Part shown: positions 26,124-34,609 of the stretch, one piece after another
Position numbering within the stretch: position 1 is the first letter of the stretch
Layout of the letters: each line of letters opens with the position of its first letter
Notes under the pieces: model-generated
Told to the model about the DNA's origin: nothing
What the model saw: only the letters and a program-made list of their open reading frames with translations
The model's database searches: none
Origin: Firmicutes bacterium ASF500
GTDB taxonomy: Bacteria > Bacillota > Clostridia > Oscillospirales > Oscillospiraceae
Assembly (NCBI GenBank): GCA_000492175.2
Contig: CP097573.1
Span: 744,001-808,000, forward strand
Reading direction: 5' to 3'
DNA: 64,000 nt
Position numbers and translations under genes: made by a program

Positions 26124-26648
26124 ATGAATCACACTGTTCAAGCCCGGATCACACCGGAAATTTTCCAGGAATTTGCCTGGTTCGACCTGCTTCGCCGCCA
26201 AAAGCGCCTCCGCGCCCCCCTCCTCTTCACCCTGGTCATGGCCGCCTTTGCCGCAGTCTGCTTTCTGGCTATGGGACGGGTGCGGGGGGCCGGACTTCTG
26301 GGCGGCGTCCTGCTGGCAGTGGGACTGGTCCTGCCTCTGTGCTGGCTGCTTTCCTTCCATCTGTCCGTCCGTGGGGAGGCCAAAAAGCTCAAGCTGGCCC
26401 AGGCCCCGGTGGCCTACACCCTCCGCCTCACCGCCCAGGGCCTGGGGGTGTCAAACGAGAAGGAGAACGCTCAGTTCCCCTGGGAACAGCTCCACCGGGT
26501 CTGCCGTCTGCGCCGGTCCATCTGCCTGTACGTCACCCCCGCCCGGGCTTTCCTCCTGCCCACCCCCGGCGGAGAGGAGGACGACCGGCTCTGGCGGGAG
26601 CTGGGCCAGCGCCTGCCCGGGGAAAAGCTGGAAGACCTTCGGCGTTGA
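26124..26648 (+). CDS. YcxB-like membrane protein
   Basis: 174 residues: two membrane helices (about 32-50 and 55-77) followed by a soluble C-terminal domain in which the segment ENAQFPWEQLHRVCRLRRSICLYV resembles the YcxB-like (PF14317-type) domain. AAGGAGG precedes the ATG. It is placed alone between the divergent hexuronate control regions and is not obviously part of uronate metabolism; function is unknown. Confidence 0.75.
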   Translation: MNHTVQARITPEIFQEFAWFDLLRRQKRLRAPLLFTLVMAAFAAVCFLAMGRVRGAGLLGGVLLAVGLVLPLCWLLSFHLSVRGEAKKLKLAQAPVAYTLRLTAQGLGVSNEKENAQFPWEQLHRVCRLRRSICLYVTPARAFLLPTPGGEEDDRLWRELGQRLPGEKLEDLRR

Positions 26649-26706
26649 TTGGTCTATTTTATCAACCTGCACAAAAAGCTCGGGAAATATTTTGCGTTTT
26701 TTCCGA

Positions 26707-26734
26707 TTGTATTCTAGTATACAAGGTATATAAT
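26707..26734 (+). promoter_or_regulatory. Promoter and overlapping GntR-type operator for the eda-uxa operon
   Basis: TTGTAT at 26707-26712, 16-base spacing and TATAAT at 26729-26734 form a promoter for the plus-strand operon. The near-palindrome TGTATTCTAGTATACA (26708-26723) fills the spacer and contains the inverted TTGTATACTAG, so bound repressor would block RNA polymerase. Confidence 0.7.
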
Positions 26735-26805
26735 AGGGACAGTAACGCTCTTAACGCGGGTGATTTACAACTGAGTACTATATAATAACCTGGAGGAATG
26801 CAGCG

Positions 26806-27750
26806 ATGAATGAAATTCTGCAAGCCGTATCCAATATCGGCATCATCCCCGTAATCGCCTTCAACAGCACCGAGGAGGCGGTCCCCCTGTGCAGGGCCCT
26901 GGTGGCCGGCGGCCTGCCCGCCGCCGAGGTCACCTTCCGCACCGCCTGCGCCGAGGACTGCATCCGAATCATCAACCAGGAGGTCCCCGAGATGCTGCTG
27001 GGCGCGGGCACCGTCCTCACCGTGGAGCAGGCCGACCGGGCTATGGCCGCCGGAGCCAAGTTCATCGTGGCCCCCGGCTACGACCCCAAGGTCACCCAGC
27101 ACGTCATCGACAAGGGCGGGCTGATGATGCCCGGCACCGCCACCGTCGGCGAGATGCAGCAGGCTATGAACCAGGGCTGTGAGGTTTTGAAGTTCTTCCC
27201 CGCTGAGGCCAACGGCGGCGTGTCCATGCTGAAAAACATCGGCGCGGCACTGAAATCCGCCAAGTGGATGTGTACCGGCGGGGTCAACGCCAAGAACGTG
27301 AACGACTACCTGGGCTACAGCCAGATCGTGGCCGTGGGCGGCACCTGGATGTGCAAGAGCGACATGATTAAGGCCGGGCAGTGGGACGAGATCACCGCCA
27401 TCTGCAAGGAGGCTGTGAAAACCATGCTGGGCTTCTCCCTGGCCCATGTGGGCATCAACTGCGCCGACGAGGCGGAGGCCGAGCGGTCCGCCAGAAGTCT
27501 GTGCGCCCTCTTCGGCTTCGACTACAAGGCGGGCAACAGCTCCATCTTCGCCGGCAGCGCCGTGGAGTGCATGAAGGCCCCCTATCTGGGCAAAAACGGC
27601 CATATCGCCATCGCCACCAACAATCTGGACCGGGCCGTCTACCACCTGAGCCGTCAGGGCGTGGCGTTCGACGAGTCCACCCGCAAGCCCAAGGCCATCT
27701 ACCTCAAGGACGAGGTGGGCGGATTTGCCGTCCATCTGGTGCAGAAATAA
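26806..27750 (+). CDS. eda: KHG/KDPG aldolase fused to a C-terminal VOC domain
   Basis: 314 residues. Residues 1-205 are the class I KDPG aldolase: EVTFRTACA with the catalytic Glu, GAGTVLT, and VLKFFPAEANGG with the Schiff-base Lys. Residues about 207-314 form a VOC (glyoxalase/dioxygenase fold) domain starting SLAHVGINCADEAEAE. It splits KDPG to pyruvate and glyceraldehyde 3-phosphate, finishing both uronate branches. GGAGG lies 9 bases before the ATG. It leads the eda-kdgK-uxaC-MFS-uxaB-uxaA operon. The VOC role is unknown; such fusions occur in several Clostridia. Confidence 0.93.
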   Translation: MNEILQAVSNIGIIPVIAFNSTEEAVPLCRALVAGGLPAAEVTFRTACAEDCIRIINQEVPEMLLGAGTVLTVEQADRAMAAGAKFIVAPGYDPKVTQHVIDKGGLMMPGTATVGEMQQAMNQGCEVLKFFPAEANGGVSMLKNIGAALKSAKWMCTGGVNAKNVNDYLGYSQIVAVGGTWMCKSDMIKAGQWDEITAICKEAVKTMLGFSLAHVGINCADEAEAERSARSLCALFGFDYKAGNSSIFAGSAVECMKAPYLGKNGHIAIATNNLDRAVYHLSRQGVAFDESTRKPKAIYLKDEVGGFAVHLVQK

Positions 27751-27777
27751 AGGGCTTTAGGGTCCCTGACACCGTTC

Positions 27778-27872
27778 TGTAGGGGCGGATATCATCCGCC
27801 CGTGGCTCTGTGAAACGGGCGGGTAATACCCGCCCCTACACAAACGGGGCGGCACAGAGACCGCCCCCTACA
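27778..27872. repeat. Intergenic GC-rich palindromic element with TGTAGGGG ends
   Basis: TGTAGGGGCGG starts the unit at 27778; the complementary CCGCCCCTACA ends at 27840, with further complementary arms inside (ATCCGCCCG and CGGGCGGGTA). A second, shorter GGGGCGG/CCGCCCC hairpin ending in CTACA follows to 27872. It fills the eda-kdgK gap. Elements with similar ends are at 46199 and 54036, suggesting a dispersed REP/MITE-like family. Confidence 0.75.
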
Positions 27873-27895
27873 AAATAAATTAGGAGGAAACCATC

Positions 27896-28924
27896 ATGGC
27901 AAAAGTAATCACCTTTGGCGAGCTGATGATCCGGCTCCAGCCCTACAACTATGAGCGCTTTGTCCAGGCCGATCACCTGGAGTTCTCCTTCGGCGGCGGC
28001 GAGGCCAACGTGGCCGTCTCCCTGGCCAACTACGGCCTGAACGCCGCCTACGTCACCAAGCTCCCCGCCCACGCCATCGGCCAGGCGGCGGTGAACTCCC
28101 TGCGGCGGTACGGCGTGGACACCTCCATGATCGTCCGGGGCGGCGACCGGGTGGGCATCTACTTCAACGAGAAGGGCGCCTCCCAGCGGGGCTCTGTGTG
28201 CATCTACGACCGGGCCCACTCCGCCATCCAGGAGGCGTCCACCGCCGACTTCGACTGGGACAAGATCTTTGACGGCGTGGACTGGTTCCACTTCACCGGC
28301 ATCACCCCGGCTCTGGGCCCCAACGTGGTGGACATTTGCCGGGAGGCCTGCAAAGCCGCCAAGGCCAAGGGCGTGAAAATTTCCTGCGACCTGAACTACC
28401 GGGGCAAGCTGTGGACCCGTGACCAGGCCCGGGAGGCCATGACCGACCTGTGCCAGTATGTGGACGTGTGCATCTCCAACGAGGAGGACGCCAAGGACGT
28501 ATTCGGCATCGAGGCCGAGGCCACCGACATCTACGCCGGCGAGATCAACCGGGAGGGCTATAAGTCCGTAGCCAAGCAGCTGGCCGACAAGTTCGGCTTC
28601 GAGAAGGTGGCCATCACCCTCCGGGAGAGTCACTCCGCCTTTGACAACGGCTGGTCCGCCATGCTCTACGACGTGAAGAGCGGCGAGTACTGCTTCTCCA
28701 AAAAATACGAGCTGCACATCATCGACCGGGTGGGCGGCGGCGACTCCTTCGGCGGCGGGCTGATTTACTCCCTGCTCACCGGGAAATCCACCCAGGCTGC
28801 GGTGGAGTTCGCCGTGGCGGCCTCCGCCCTGAAGCACTCCATCGAGGGGGACTACAACATGGTCACCGTCCCCGAGGTGGAGAAGCTGGCCGGGGGCGAC
28901 GGCTCCGGACGCATCCAGCGGTAA
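27896..28924 (+). CDS. kdgK: 2-keto-3-deoxygluconate kinase (PfkB family)
   Basis: 342 residues of the ribokinase/PfkB fold. FSFGGGEANVAVSLANYG near residue 35 is the first PfkB signature and DRVGGGDSFGGGLIYSLL near residue 280 holds the catalytic Asp and anion hole. It phosphorylates KDG to KDPG, the aldolase substrate encoded just upstream. TAGGAGG precedes the ATG. Confidence 0.95.
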   Translation: MAKVITFGELMIRLQPYNYERFVQADHLEFSFGGGEANVAVSLANYGLNAAYVTKLPAHAIGQAAVNSLRRYGVDTSMIVRGGDRVGIYFNEKGASQRGSVCIYDRAHSAIQEASTADFDWDKIFDGVDWFHFTGITPALGPNVVDICREACKAAKAKGVKISCDLNYRGKLWTRDQAREAMTDLCQYVDVCISNEEDAKDVFGIEAEATDIYAGEINREGYKSVAKQLADKFGFEKVAITLRESHSAFDNGWSAMLYDVKSGEYCFSKKYELHIIDRVGGGDSFGGGLIYSLLTGKSTQAAVEFAVAASALKHSIEGDYNMVTVPEVEKLAGGDGSGRIQR

Positions 28925-28931
28925 TTTATGA

Positions 28932-28957
28932 GCCGCCCACCCTTTGGGGCGGGCGGC
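28932..28957 (+). terminator. Weak hairpin after kdgK
   Basis: GCCGCCC and GGGCGGC pair around a 12-base loop, followed by TTCCTT. Position between kdgK and uxaC suggests partial termination or mRNA end protection inside the operon. Confidence 0.45.
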
Positions 28958-29007
28958 TTCCTTCCCGCCAGCGGGCGGAATTGATTTGAAAGACAGGAGT
29001 GTTGATT

Positions 29008-30441
29008 ATGAAAGAATTTATGGACAAGGACTTCCTGCTGGAGACCGCCACGGCCCGGCATCTCTATCACGACTACGCTGCCGCTATGCCTCTGGTGGAC
29101 TACCACTGCCACATCTCCCCCCGGGAGATCTTTGAGAACCGCCGGTTTGACAACCTGGTGGAGGTCTGGCTAGGGGGCGAGAACCCAGACGGCACCTATT
29201 TCGGCGACCACTACAAGTGGCGTCTTATGCGGTCCAACGGGGTCAGCGAGGACTATGTGACCGGAGGGAAGCCCGCCTTTGAGCGCTTTTTAAAGTTCGC
29301 CGAGACCCTGGAGATGGCTATGGGCAACCCCATGTACCACTGGTGCAATCTGGAGCTGCGTCAGTTCTTCGGCTATGACAAGCCCCTCACCCCGGAGACC
29401 GCCCAGGAGTGCTGGGACTTCTGCAACGAGAAGCTGCGCCATGACCCCGGCCTCACCGTCCGGGGCATCATCAAGAAGGCCAACGTGGCTATGATCGGCA
29501 CCACCGACGACCCCATCGACACCCTGGAGTGGCACGAGAAGATCGCCGCCGACCCCAGCATTGAGGTGAAGGTGTGCCCCTCCTTCCGCCCCGACAAGGC
29601 CATCAACATCAGCAAGCCCGGCTTCGCCGAGTACATCGGCAAGCTGGCCGCCAGCGTGGGCAAGCAGGAGCTGACCAGCGCTCAGGAGGTCTGCGATTCC
29701 CTGGTGGAGCGGCTGGAGTTCTTCGCCAAGCTGGGATGCCGGGCCAGCGACCACGGCCTGGACTATATCCCCTTCCGCCCCTGCTCCCTGGAGGAGGCCG
29801 ACGCCGCCTTCCGGAAGGCTATGAGGGGCGAGAGCCTGACCCTGGAGGAGGATGAGGGCTATCAGACCACCGTTCTGCTGGCCCTGGGCCGGGCCTATCA
29901 CCGGCTGGGCATCGCCATGCAGCTGCACTACTCCTGCCTGCGGAACATGAACGCCCGGATGTACGCCAAGATGGGCCCCGACACCGGCTTTGACATGATC
30001 GCCCAGAACACCTGCGGCGGGGCCATCGCCCAGCTTCTGTCCGTCCTGGACAAGACCAATGAGTGTCCCAAAACCATCCTCTACTCCCTCAACCCCGCCG
30101 ACAACGCCCAGCTGGGCACCATCCTGGGCTGCTTCCAGTCCGATGAGATTCCTGGCAAGCTTCAGCACGGCTCCGCCTGGTGGTTCAACGACACCAAGAG
30201 CGGCATGGAGGAACAAATGAAGTCCCTGGCTAATCTGGGCCTGCTGGGCAATTTTGTGGGGATGCTCACCGACTCCCGCTCCTTCCTCAGCTACGCCCGC
30301 CACGACTACTTCCGCCGCATCCTGTGCAACCTGATGGGCAGCTGGGTGGAGAACGGGGAGTATCCCAACCACGAGGCCTCCCTGAAAAAGATCGTGGAGG
30401 GCATCTCCTACCGCAACGCCGCCCGGTATTTCGGCGTATAA
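29008..30441 (+). CDS. uxaC: Glucuronate/galacturonate isomerase
   Basis: 477 residues, usual for UxaC, an amidohydrolase-fold isomerase. VDYHCHISPREIF near residue 30 has the HxH metal site; DHGLDYIPF and the C-terminal GMLTDSRSFLSYARHDYFRR are family signatures. It converts D-glucuronate to D-fructuronate and D-galacturonate to D-tagaturonate. The ATG at 29008 has AGGAG 9 bases upstream; an in-frame GTG three codons earlier is less likely. Confidence 0.97.
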   Translation: MKEFMDKDFLLETATARHLYHDYAAAMPLVDYHCHISPREIFENRRFDNLVEVWLGGENPDGTYFGDHYKWRLMRSNGVSEDYVTGGKPAFERFLKFAETLEMAMGNPMYHWCNLELRQFFGYDKPLTPETAQECWDFCNEKLRHDPGLTVRGIIKKANVAMIGTTDDPIDTLEWHEKIAADPSIEVKVCPSFRPDKAINISKPGFAEYIGKLAASVGKQELTSAQEVCDSLVERLEFFAKLGCRASDHGLDYIPFRPCSLEEADAAFRKAMRGESLTLEEDEGYQTTVLLALGRAYHRLGIAMQLHYSCLRNMNARMYAKMGPDTGFDMIAQNTCGGAIAQLLSVLDKTNECPKTILYSLNPADNAQLGTILGCFQSDEIPGKLQHGSAWWFNDTKSGMEEQMKSLANLGLLGNFVGMLTDSRSFLSYARHDYFRRILCNLMGSWVENGEYPNHEASLKKIVEGISYRNAARYFGV

Positions 30442-30464
30442 TTCCCAAAGAAGGAGCGTTCATC

Positions 30465-31652
30465 ATGGACATCCCAACCGAGGAGCAGCGGCAGAGCCGC
30501 CTGCTGCGCAATGTGCTCTTTGCCTTCTTTGTCAGCGGCGCGGCCTCCCAGCCCCTGGGCTCCTTCATCCCCTTCCTCCGGGAGCAGTACGGCTTCAGCT
30601 ATGACCTGTCCGGCGTACTTCTGTCCTGCCAGTCCACAGGCAATCTGATCTCCGTACTGCTGGCCGGTTTTCTGCCCATCTACCTGGGCCGCCGCCGGGC
30701 TATCCTCATTACCTCGGTGTGGATGGCAGCGGCCTACCTCATCTTTGCCAGCGGCCTGGGCTCCCCCGCACTGTTCGTGGCCGCCTTCACCATGACGGGC
30801 ATCGCCCGGGGAGGAAATTCCAATTTCTCCAACACCATGATCTCCACCCTCCCCGGCGACCAGGCCACCCGGGGGTACAACCTGCTCCACGGCTGCTTCG
30901 CCGTGGGGGCGCTGCTCTCCCCCCTGGCGCTGGTGTTCTGCACCAACCGCTGGCCCGGCACGGGCTGGCGGCTGGTGGCCGCCCTGCTGGCTCTGCTGTG
31001 CGTCAGCCAGCTGGTTGTCTACGCCAAAATGGCCCTGCCCCAGGAGAACGCCGGCAGGAGCGTGAAAACGGTGGACCACAGCTTTTTGAAGGTGCGGCAG
31101 TTCTGGCTGGGCAGCGCCATGTTGTTCTTCTACATCTCGGTGGAATACGCCATTGTGGGCTGGCTGGTGTCCTATTTCCAGGACACCGGGGTCCTGAGCG
31201 CGGGCTGGTCCCAGATGATGAACAGCCTGCTGTGGCTGGTGATCTTCTGCGGCCGGATGATCGGCGCGGCCATCACCGGCAAGGTGTCTCGAAACAAACT
31301 GCTGCTCGTCGACGGGGTGGGCTTCTTCGCCTGCTTCCTGGTCATGTTTTTCAGCCGGACCCCGTCCCTCATCGTGCTGGGGCTGATGGGGGTGGGCCTG
31401 TTTATGTCCACCATCTACCCCACCGCCTTCGCCTTCGGTAGCGACTGCATCCGGGGCAACGACCTGGGGTGCAGCATTATGATCTTCACCGGCAGCGCCG
31501 GCGGCATCCTCACCCCCGCCCTGGTGGGCCTGGTGGCCGAGCAGGCCGGTATCCGGGCCGGGATGGGCCTGGTGGCGGTGTTCACCGCCCTGCTTCTGCT
31601 GAGCATCGTGCTCAGCGTGGTCAGCGTGAAAAAATCAGCAAAAGGAGCGTAA
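30465..31652 (+). CDS. MFS transporter (probable sugar-acid or sugar symporter)
   Basis: 395 residues with about 12 membrane helices in two halves, with a cytoplasmic loop around residue 190. The ATG at 30465 with AAGGAG upstream gives the proper N-terminus; longer readings run into uxaC. It lies inside the uxa operon, so uptake of hexuronates or an aldonate is likely, in parallel with the TRAP system. It resembles the FucP/sugar-permease side of MFS more than the drug exporters, but the substrate is inferred. Confidence 0.9.
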   Translation: MDIPTEEQRQSRLLRNVLFAFFVSGAASQPLGSFIPFLREQYGFSYDLSGVLLSCQSTGNLISVLLAGFLPIYLGRRRAILITSVWMAAAYLIFASGLGSPALFVAAFTMTGIARGGNSNFSNTMISTLPGDQATRGYNLLHGCFAVGALLSPLALVFCTNRWPGTGWRLVAALLALLCVSQLVVYAKMALPQENAGRSVKTVDHSFLKVRQFWLGSAMLFFYISVEYAIVGWLVSYFQDTGVLSAGWSQMMNSLLWLVIFCGRMIGAAITGKVSRNKLLLVDGVGFFACFLVMFFSRTPSLIVLGLMGVGLFMSTIYPTAFAFGSDCIRGNDLGCSIMIFTGSAGGILTPALVGLVAEQAGIRAGMGLVAVFTALLLLSIVLSVVSVKKSAKGA

Positions 31653-31656
31653 ACCT

Positions 31657-33090
31657 ATGGAAAAGCTCAGTTATTCCCTTTTGGAGCGCCGGGGCTATGA
31701 CGGTTTTCTGCTGAAGGACGCCCCGGAACGGGCCCTCCAGTTCGGCGAGGGGGCCTTCCTCCGGGCCTTTGCCGAGGACTTCATCGACCGGATGAACGAG
31801 ACCGCCGGCTTCAACGGCAAGGTGGTCCTGGTCCAGCCCCGGGGGGGCCACCCGGACACCTGCGCCCGGTTCGCGGAGCAGGACGGCCTGTACACACTCC
31901 TCCTCCGGGGCCGGGAGAAGGGGGAGGCGGTGTCTCAGCGGCGGATCATCTCCTGCGTCTCCCGGTGCCTGGACCCCAAGGGGGATTGGCAGTCCGTCCT
32001 GGACTGCGCCCAAAACCCCGACCTGCGCTTTATCATCTCCAACACCACCGAGGCGGGCATCGTCTTTGACCCCGCCTGCAAGGCGGAGGACGCCCCGCCG
32101 TCCAGCTTCCCCGGCAAGCTGACCCGCTTCCTCCACGCCCGCTGGAGGCTGGGCCTGCCCGGCTTCATCATCCTTGCCTGTGAGCTCAGCGAGCACAACG
32201 GCGAGGAGCTGTGCCGCTGTGTGAAGGAGTACGCCAGTCTGTGGGGGCTGGAGCCCCAGTTCACCGCCTGGGTGGAGGGTGAAAACCGCTTCTGCTCCAC
32301 CGTGGTAGACCGGATCGTCACCGGACACCCCAAGAGGGACGCCGAGGCGATCTGTCAGGAGCTGGGCTATGAGGACGGCCTGCTAGACACCGGCGAGGTC
32401 TTCGCCTCCTGGATTATCGAGGGACCTCAGTCCATCAGGGAGGAGCTGCCCTTCGAGAAGGCAGGCCTGCCCATCCAGGTGGTGGACGACCACGCGCCCT
32501 ATAAACAGCGCAAGGTGCGCATTCTCAACGGGGCCCACACCTCCATGGTGCTGGCCGCCCATCTGGCCGGGTTCAAGATCGTCCGGGACTGCTTGGAGGA
32601 CGAGACTGTCCGGGGCTTCATGAACCGGACCATCAGCCAGGAGATCATCCCCACCCTGGACCTGCCCCGGACCGACCTGGAGGACTTCGCCTCTGCGGTG
32701 GCCGACCGGTTCAACAACCCCTTTATCGACCACGCCCTGCTGTCCATCGCCCTGAACTCCACCGCCAAGTGGAAGGCCCGGGTCATGCCCAGCCTGCTGG
32801 AGTACGCCGCCCGTAAGGGGACCCTGCCCCCCTGTATTACCTTCTCCTTTGCCGCCTATATCGCCTTCTACCGGGACTGCCCCGCCCAGGACGACCCCTG
32901 GGTGCTGGAGTTCTATCAGGCCTGCAAGGGGGACTCCCCCGCCCAGCTGGTCCACGCCGTCATCCACAACGAACGGATGTGGGGGAACGAGCTGGCCGCG
33001 CTGGAGGGCTTCGAGGAGGCGGTGACCGCCGCCCTGGAGCGCATCGACCATCTGGGGGCCTATGAGGCCATGAAGGAGTGTCTGGCATGA
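31657..33090 (+). CDS. uxaB: Altronate oxidoreductase (tagaturonate reductase)
   Basis: 477 residues, mannitol-dehydrogenase family. RALQFGEGAFLRAFAED is the N-terminal dinucleotide loop typical of UxaB and KVRILNGAHTSMVLAAHL the catalytic Lys/Asn/His segment. It reduces D-tagaturonate to D-altronate with NADH. It starts 4 bases after the MFS stop and its stop overlaps the uxaA start (ATGA). Confidence 0.96.
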   Translation: MEKLSYSLLERRGYDGFLLKDAPERALQFGEGAFLRAFAEDFIDRMNETAGFNGKVVLVQPRGGHPDTCARFAEQDGLYTLLLRGREKGEAVSQRRIISCVSRCLDPKGDWQSVLDCAQNPDLRFIISNTTEAGIVFDPACKAEDAPPSSFPGKLTRFLHARWRLGLPGFIILACELSEHNGEELCRCVKEYASLWGLEPQFTAWVEGENRFCSTVVDRIVTGHPKRDAEAICQELGYEDGLLDTGEVFASWIIEGPQSIREELPFEKAGLPIQVVDDHAPYKQRKVRILNGAHTSMVLAAHLAGFKIVRDCLEDETVRGFMNRTISQEIIPTLDLPRTDLEDFASAVADRFNNPFIDHALLSIALNSTAKWKARVMPSLLEYAARKGTLPPCITFSFAAYIAFYRDCPAQDDPWVLEFYQACKGDSPAQLVHAVIHNERMWGNELAALEGFEEAVTAALERIDHLGAYEAMKECLA

Positions 33091-34565
33091 AGCTGATCCG
33101 AATCCACCCCCGGGACAACGTGGCCGTAGCCCTGGAGGACCTGTCCCAGGGTGAAGTCCTGTCCGTAGACGGCCAGGATCTCACCGCCGCCCAGGCCATT
33201 CAGCGGGGGCACAAGCTCGCCCTGAGCCCCATTCCCGCCGGGAGCCCGGTAATGAAATACGGCTGCGCCATCGGTCTGGCAAAGGAGGACATCGCCCCGG
33301 GGCAGTGGGTCCACGTCCACAACGTCCGCACCGGCCTGTCCGAGGAGGGGGAGTACCGCTACTGCCCCAAAACCTACGACCTGCCCCAGGTGAGCCCCCG
33401 GACCTTCCAGGGCTTCCGCCGCCCCGATGGCCGGGCAGGCATCCGCAACGAGCTGTGGATTATCCCCACCGTGGGCTGTGTCAACAACATCGCCCAGCAG
33501 CTGGTCCGGGAGAACCAGCACCTGGTTTCCGGGAGCGTGGAGGGGCTGTACACCTTCCCACACCCCTTTGGATGCTCCCAGATGGGGGGCGACCACGCCC
33601 AGACCCGGAAGCTGCTGGCCGCCCTGACCCGCCACCCCAACGCCGGGGGCGTGCTGGTACTGGGCCTGGGGTGCGAAAATCTGACCATGGACCAGTTCAA
33701 GGAGGAACTGGGCAGCTGGGACCCGGACCGGGTAAAATTCCTGGTCTGCCAGGAGGTCCCCGACGAGGTGGAGGCGGGCTCTACCCTGTTAGGCCAGCTG
33801 GCCGATTACGCCGGCTCCTTCCAGAGGGAGGATATCCCTGCCTCTGAGCTGGTGGTGGGCATGAAGTGCGGCGGCAGCGATGGCCTGTCCGGCATCACCG
33901 CCAACCCCACCGTGGGCCGCTTCTCCGACCGGCTCATCGCCCTGGGGGGCTCCACCGTTCTCACCGAGGTGCCCGAGATGTTCGGGGCCGAGAACATCCT
34001 CTTCCAGCGGTGCGCGGACAAGGCCGTCTTTGACAAGGCCGTGAAGATGATCGAGGACTTTAAGGGCTACTTCACCTCCCACGGCCAGGTGGTCTATGAG
34101 AACCCCAGCCCCGGCAACAAGGCGGGGGGCATCACCACCCTGGAGGACAAGTCCTGCGGCTGTGTCCAGAAGGGGGGCTCCGCCCAGATCGTGGACGTGC
34201 TGGGCTACGGCGAGGCGGTGAGCAAAAAGGGGCTGAACCTGCTGTCCGGCCCGGGGAACGACCTGGTGTCCGCCACCGCTCTGACGGCGGCAGGGGCCCA
34301 TCTCATCCTCTTCACCACAGGCCGGGGCACCCCCTTCGGCGCTCCCGCGCCCACGGTGAAAATCTCCACCAACACCGCACTCTTTGAGAAAAAGGGCGGC
34401 TGGATTGACTTCAACGCCGGGACAGTGGCCCAGGGCGAGAGCCTGGACAGCGCCGGGGACCGTCTGCTGGACTATGTGCTGTCCGTAGCCTCCGGCCAGC
34501 CGACCAGCGCCGAGCGCCGGGGCGCCCGGGAAATTTCCATCTTCAAGGACGGCGTGGTGCTGTAA
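33087..34565 (+). CDS. uxaA: Altronate dehydratase
   Basis: 492 residues, the full UxaA type: N-terminal SAF domain (about 1-90) and the D-galactarate/altronate dehydratase core with NELWIIPTVGCVNN, HPFGCSQMGGDHAQT and MKCGGSDGLSGITANP. It dehydrates D-altronate to KDG using Fe2+. The ATG at 33087 overlaps the uxaB stop; the reading three codons upstream has no advantage. It is last in the operon. Confidence 0.97.
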   Translation: MKLIRIHPRDNVAVALEDLSQGEVLSVDGQDLTAAQAIQRGHKLALSPIPAGSPVMKYGCAIGLAKEDIAPGQWVHVHNVRTGLSEEGEYRYCPKTYDLPQVSPRTFQGFRRPDGRAGIRNELWIIPTVGCVNNIAQQLVRENQHLVSGSVEGLYTFPHPFGCSQMGGDHAQTRKLLAALTRHPNAGGVLVLGLGCENLTMDQFKEELGSWDPDRVKFLVCQEVPDEVEAGSTLLGQLADYAGSFQREDIPASELVVGMKCGGSDGLSGITANPTVGRFSDRLIALGGSTVLTEVPEMFGAENILFQRCADKAVFDKAVKMIEDFKGYFTSHGQVVYENPSPGNKAGGITTLEDKSCGCVQKGGSAQIVDVLGYGEAVSKKGLNLLSGPGNDLVSATALTAAGAHLILFTTGRGTPFGAPAPTVKISTNTALFEKKGGWIDFNAGTVAQGESLDSAGDRLLDYVLSVASGQPTSAERRGAREISIFKDGVVL

Positions 34566-34572
34566 AAGAGAA

Positions 34573-34607
34573 AAGAGCCTGTTGAAGCGAAGCTTCAACA
34601 GGCTCTT
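34573..34607. terminator. Hairpin between convergent uxaA and EAL gene
   Basis: AAGAGCCTGTTGAAGC (34573-34588), loop GAA and the exact complement (34592-34607) form a 16-base-pair stem. T-runs are short on both sides, but the site between convergent genes makes it a bidirectional terminator. Confidence 0.8.
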
Positions 34608-34609
34608 GC

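Noticed and set aside
27778..27872. CRISPR or insertion sequence
   Set aside because: Single palindromic units without regular spacers, transposase or target duplication; better described as REP/MITE-like.
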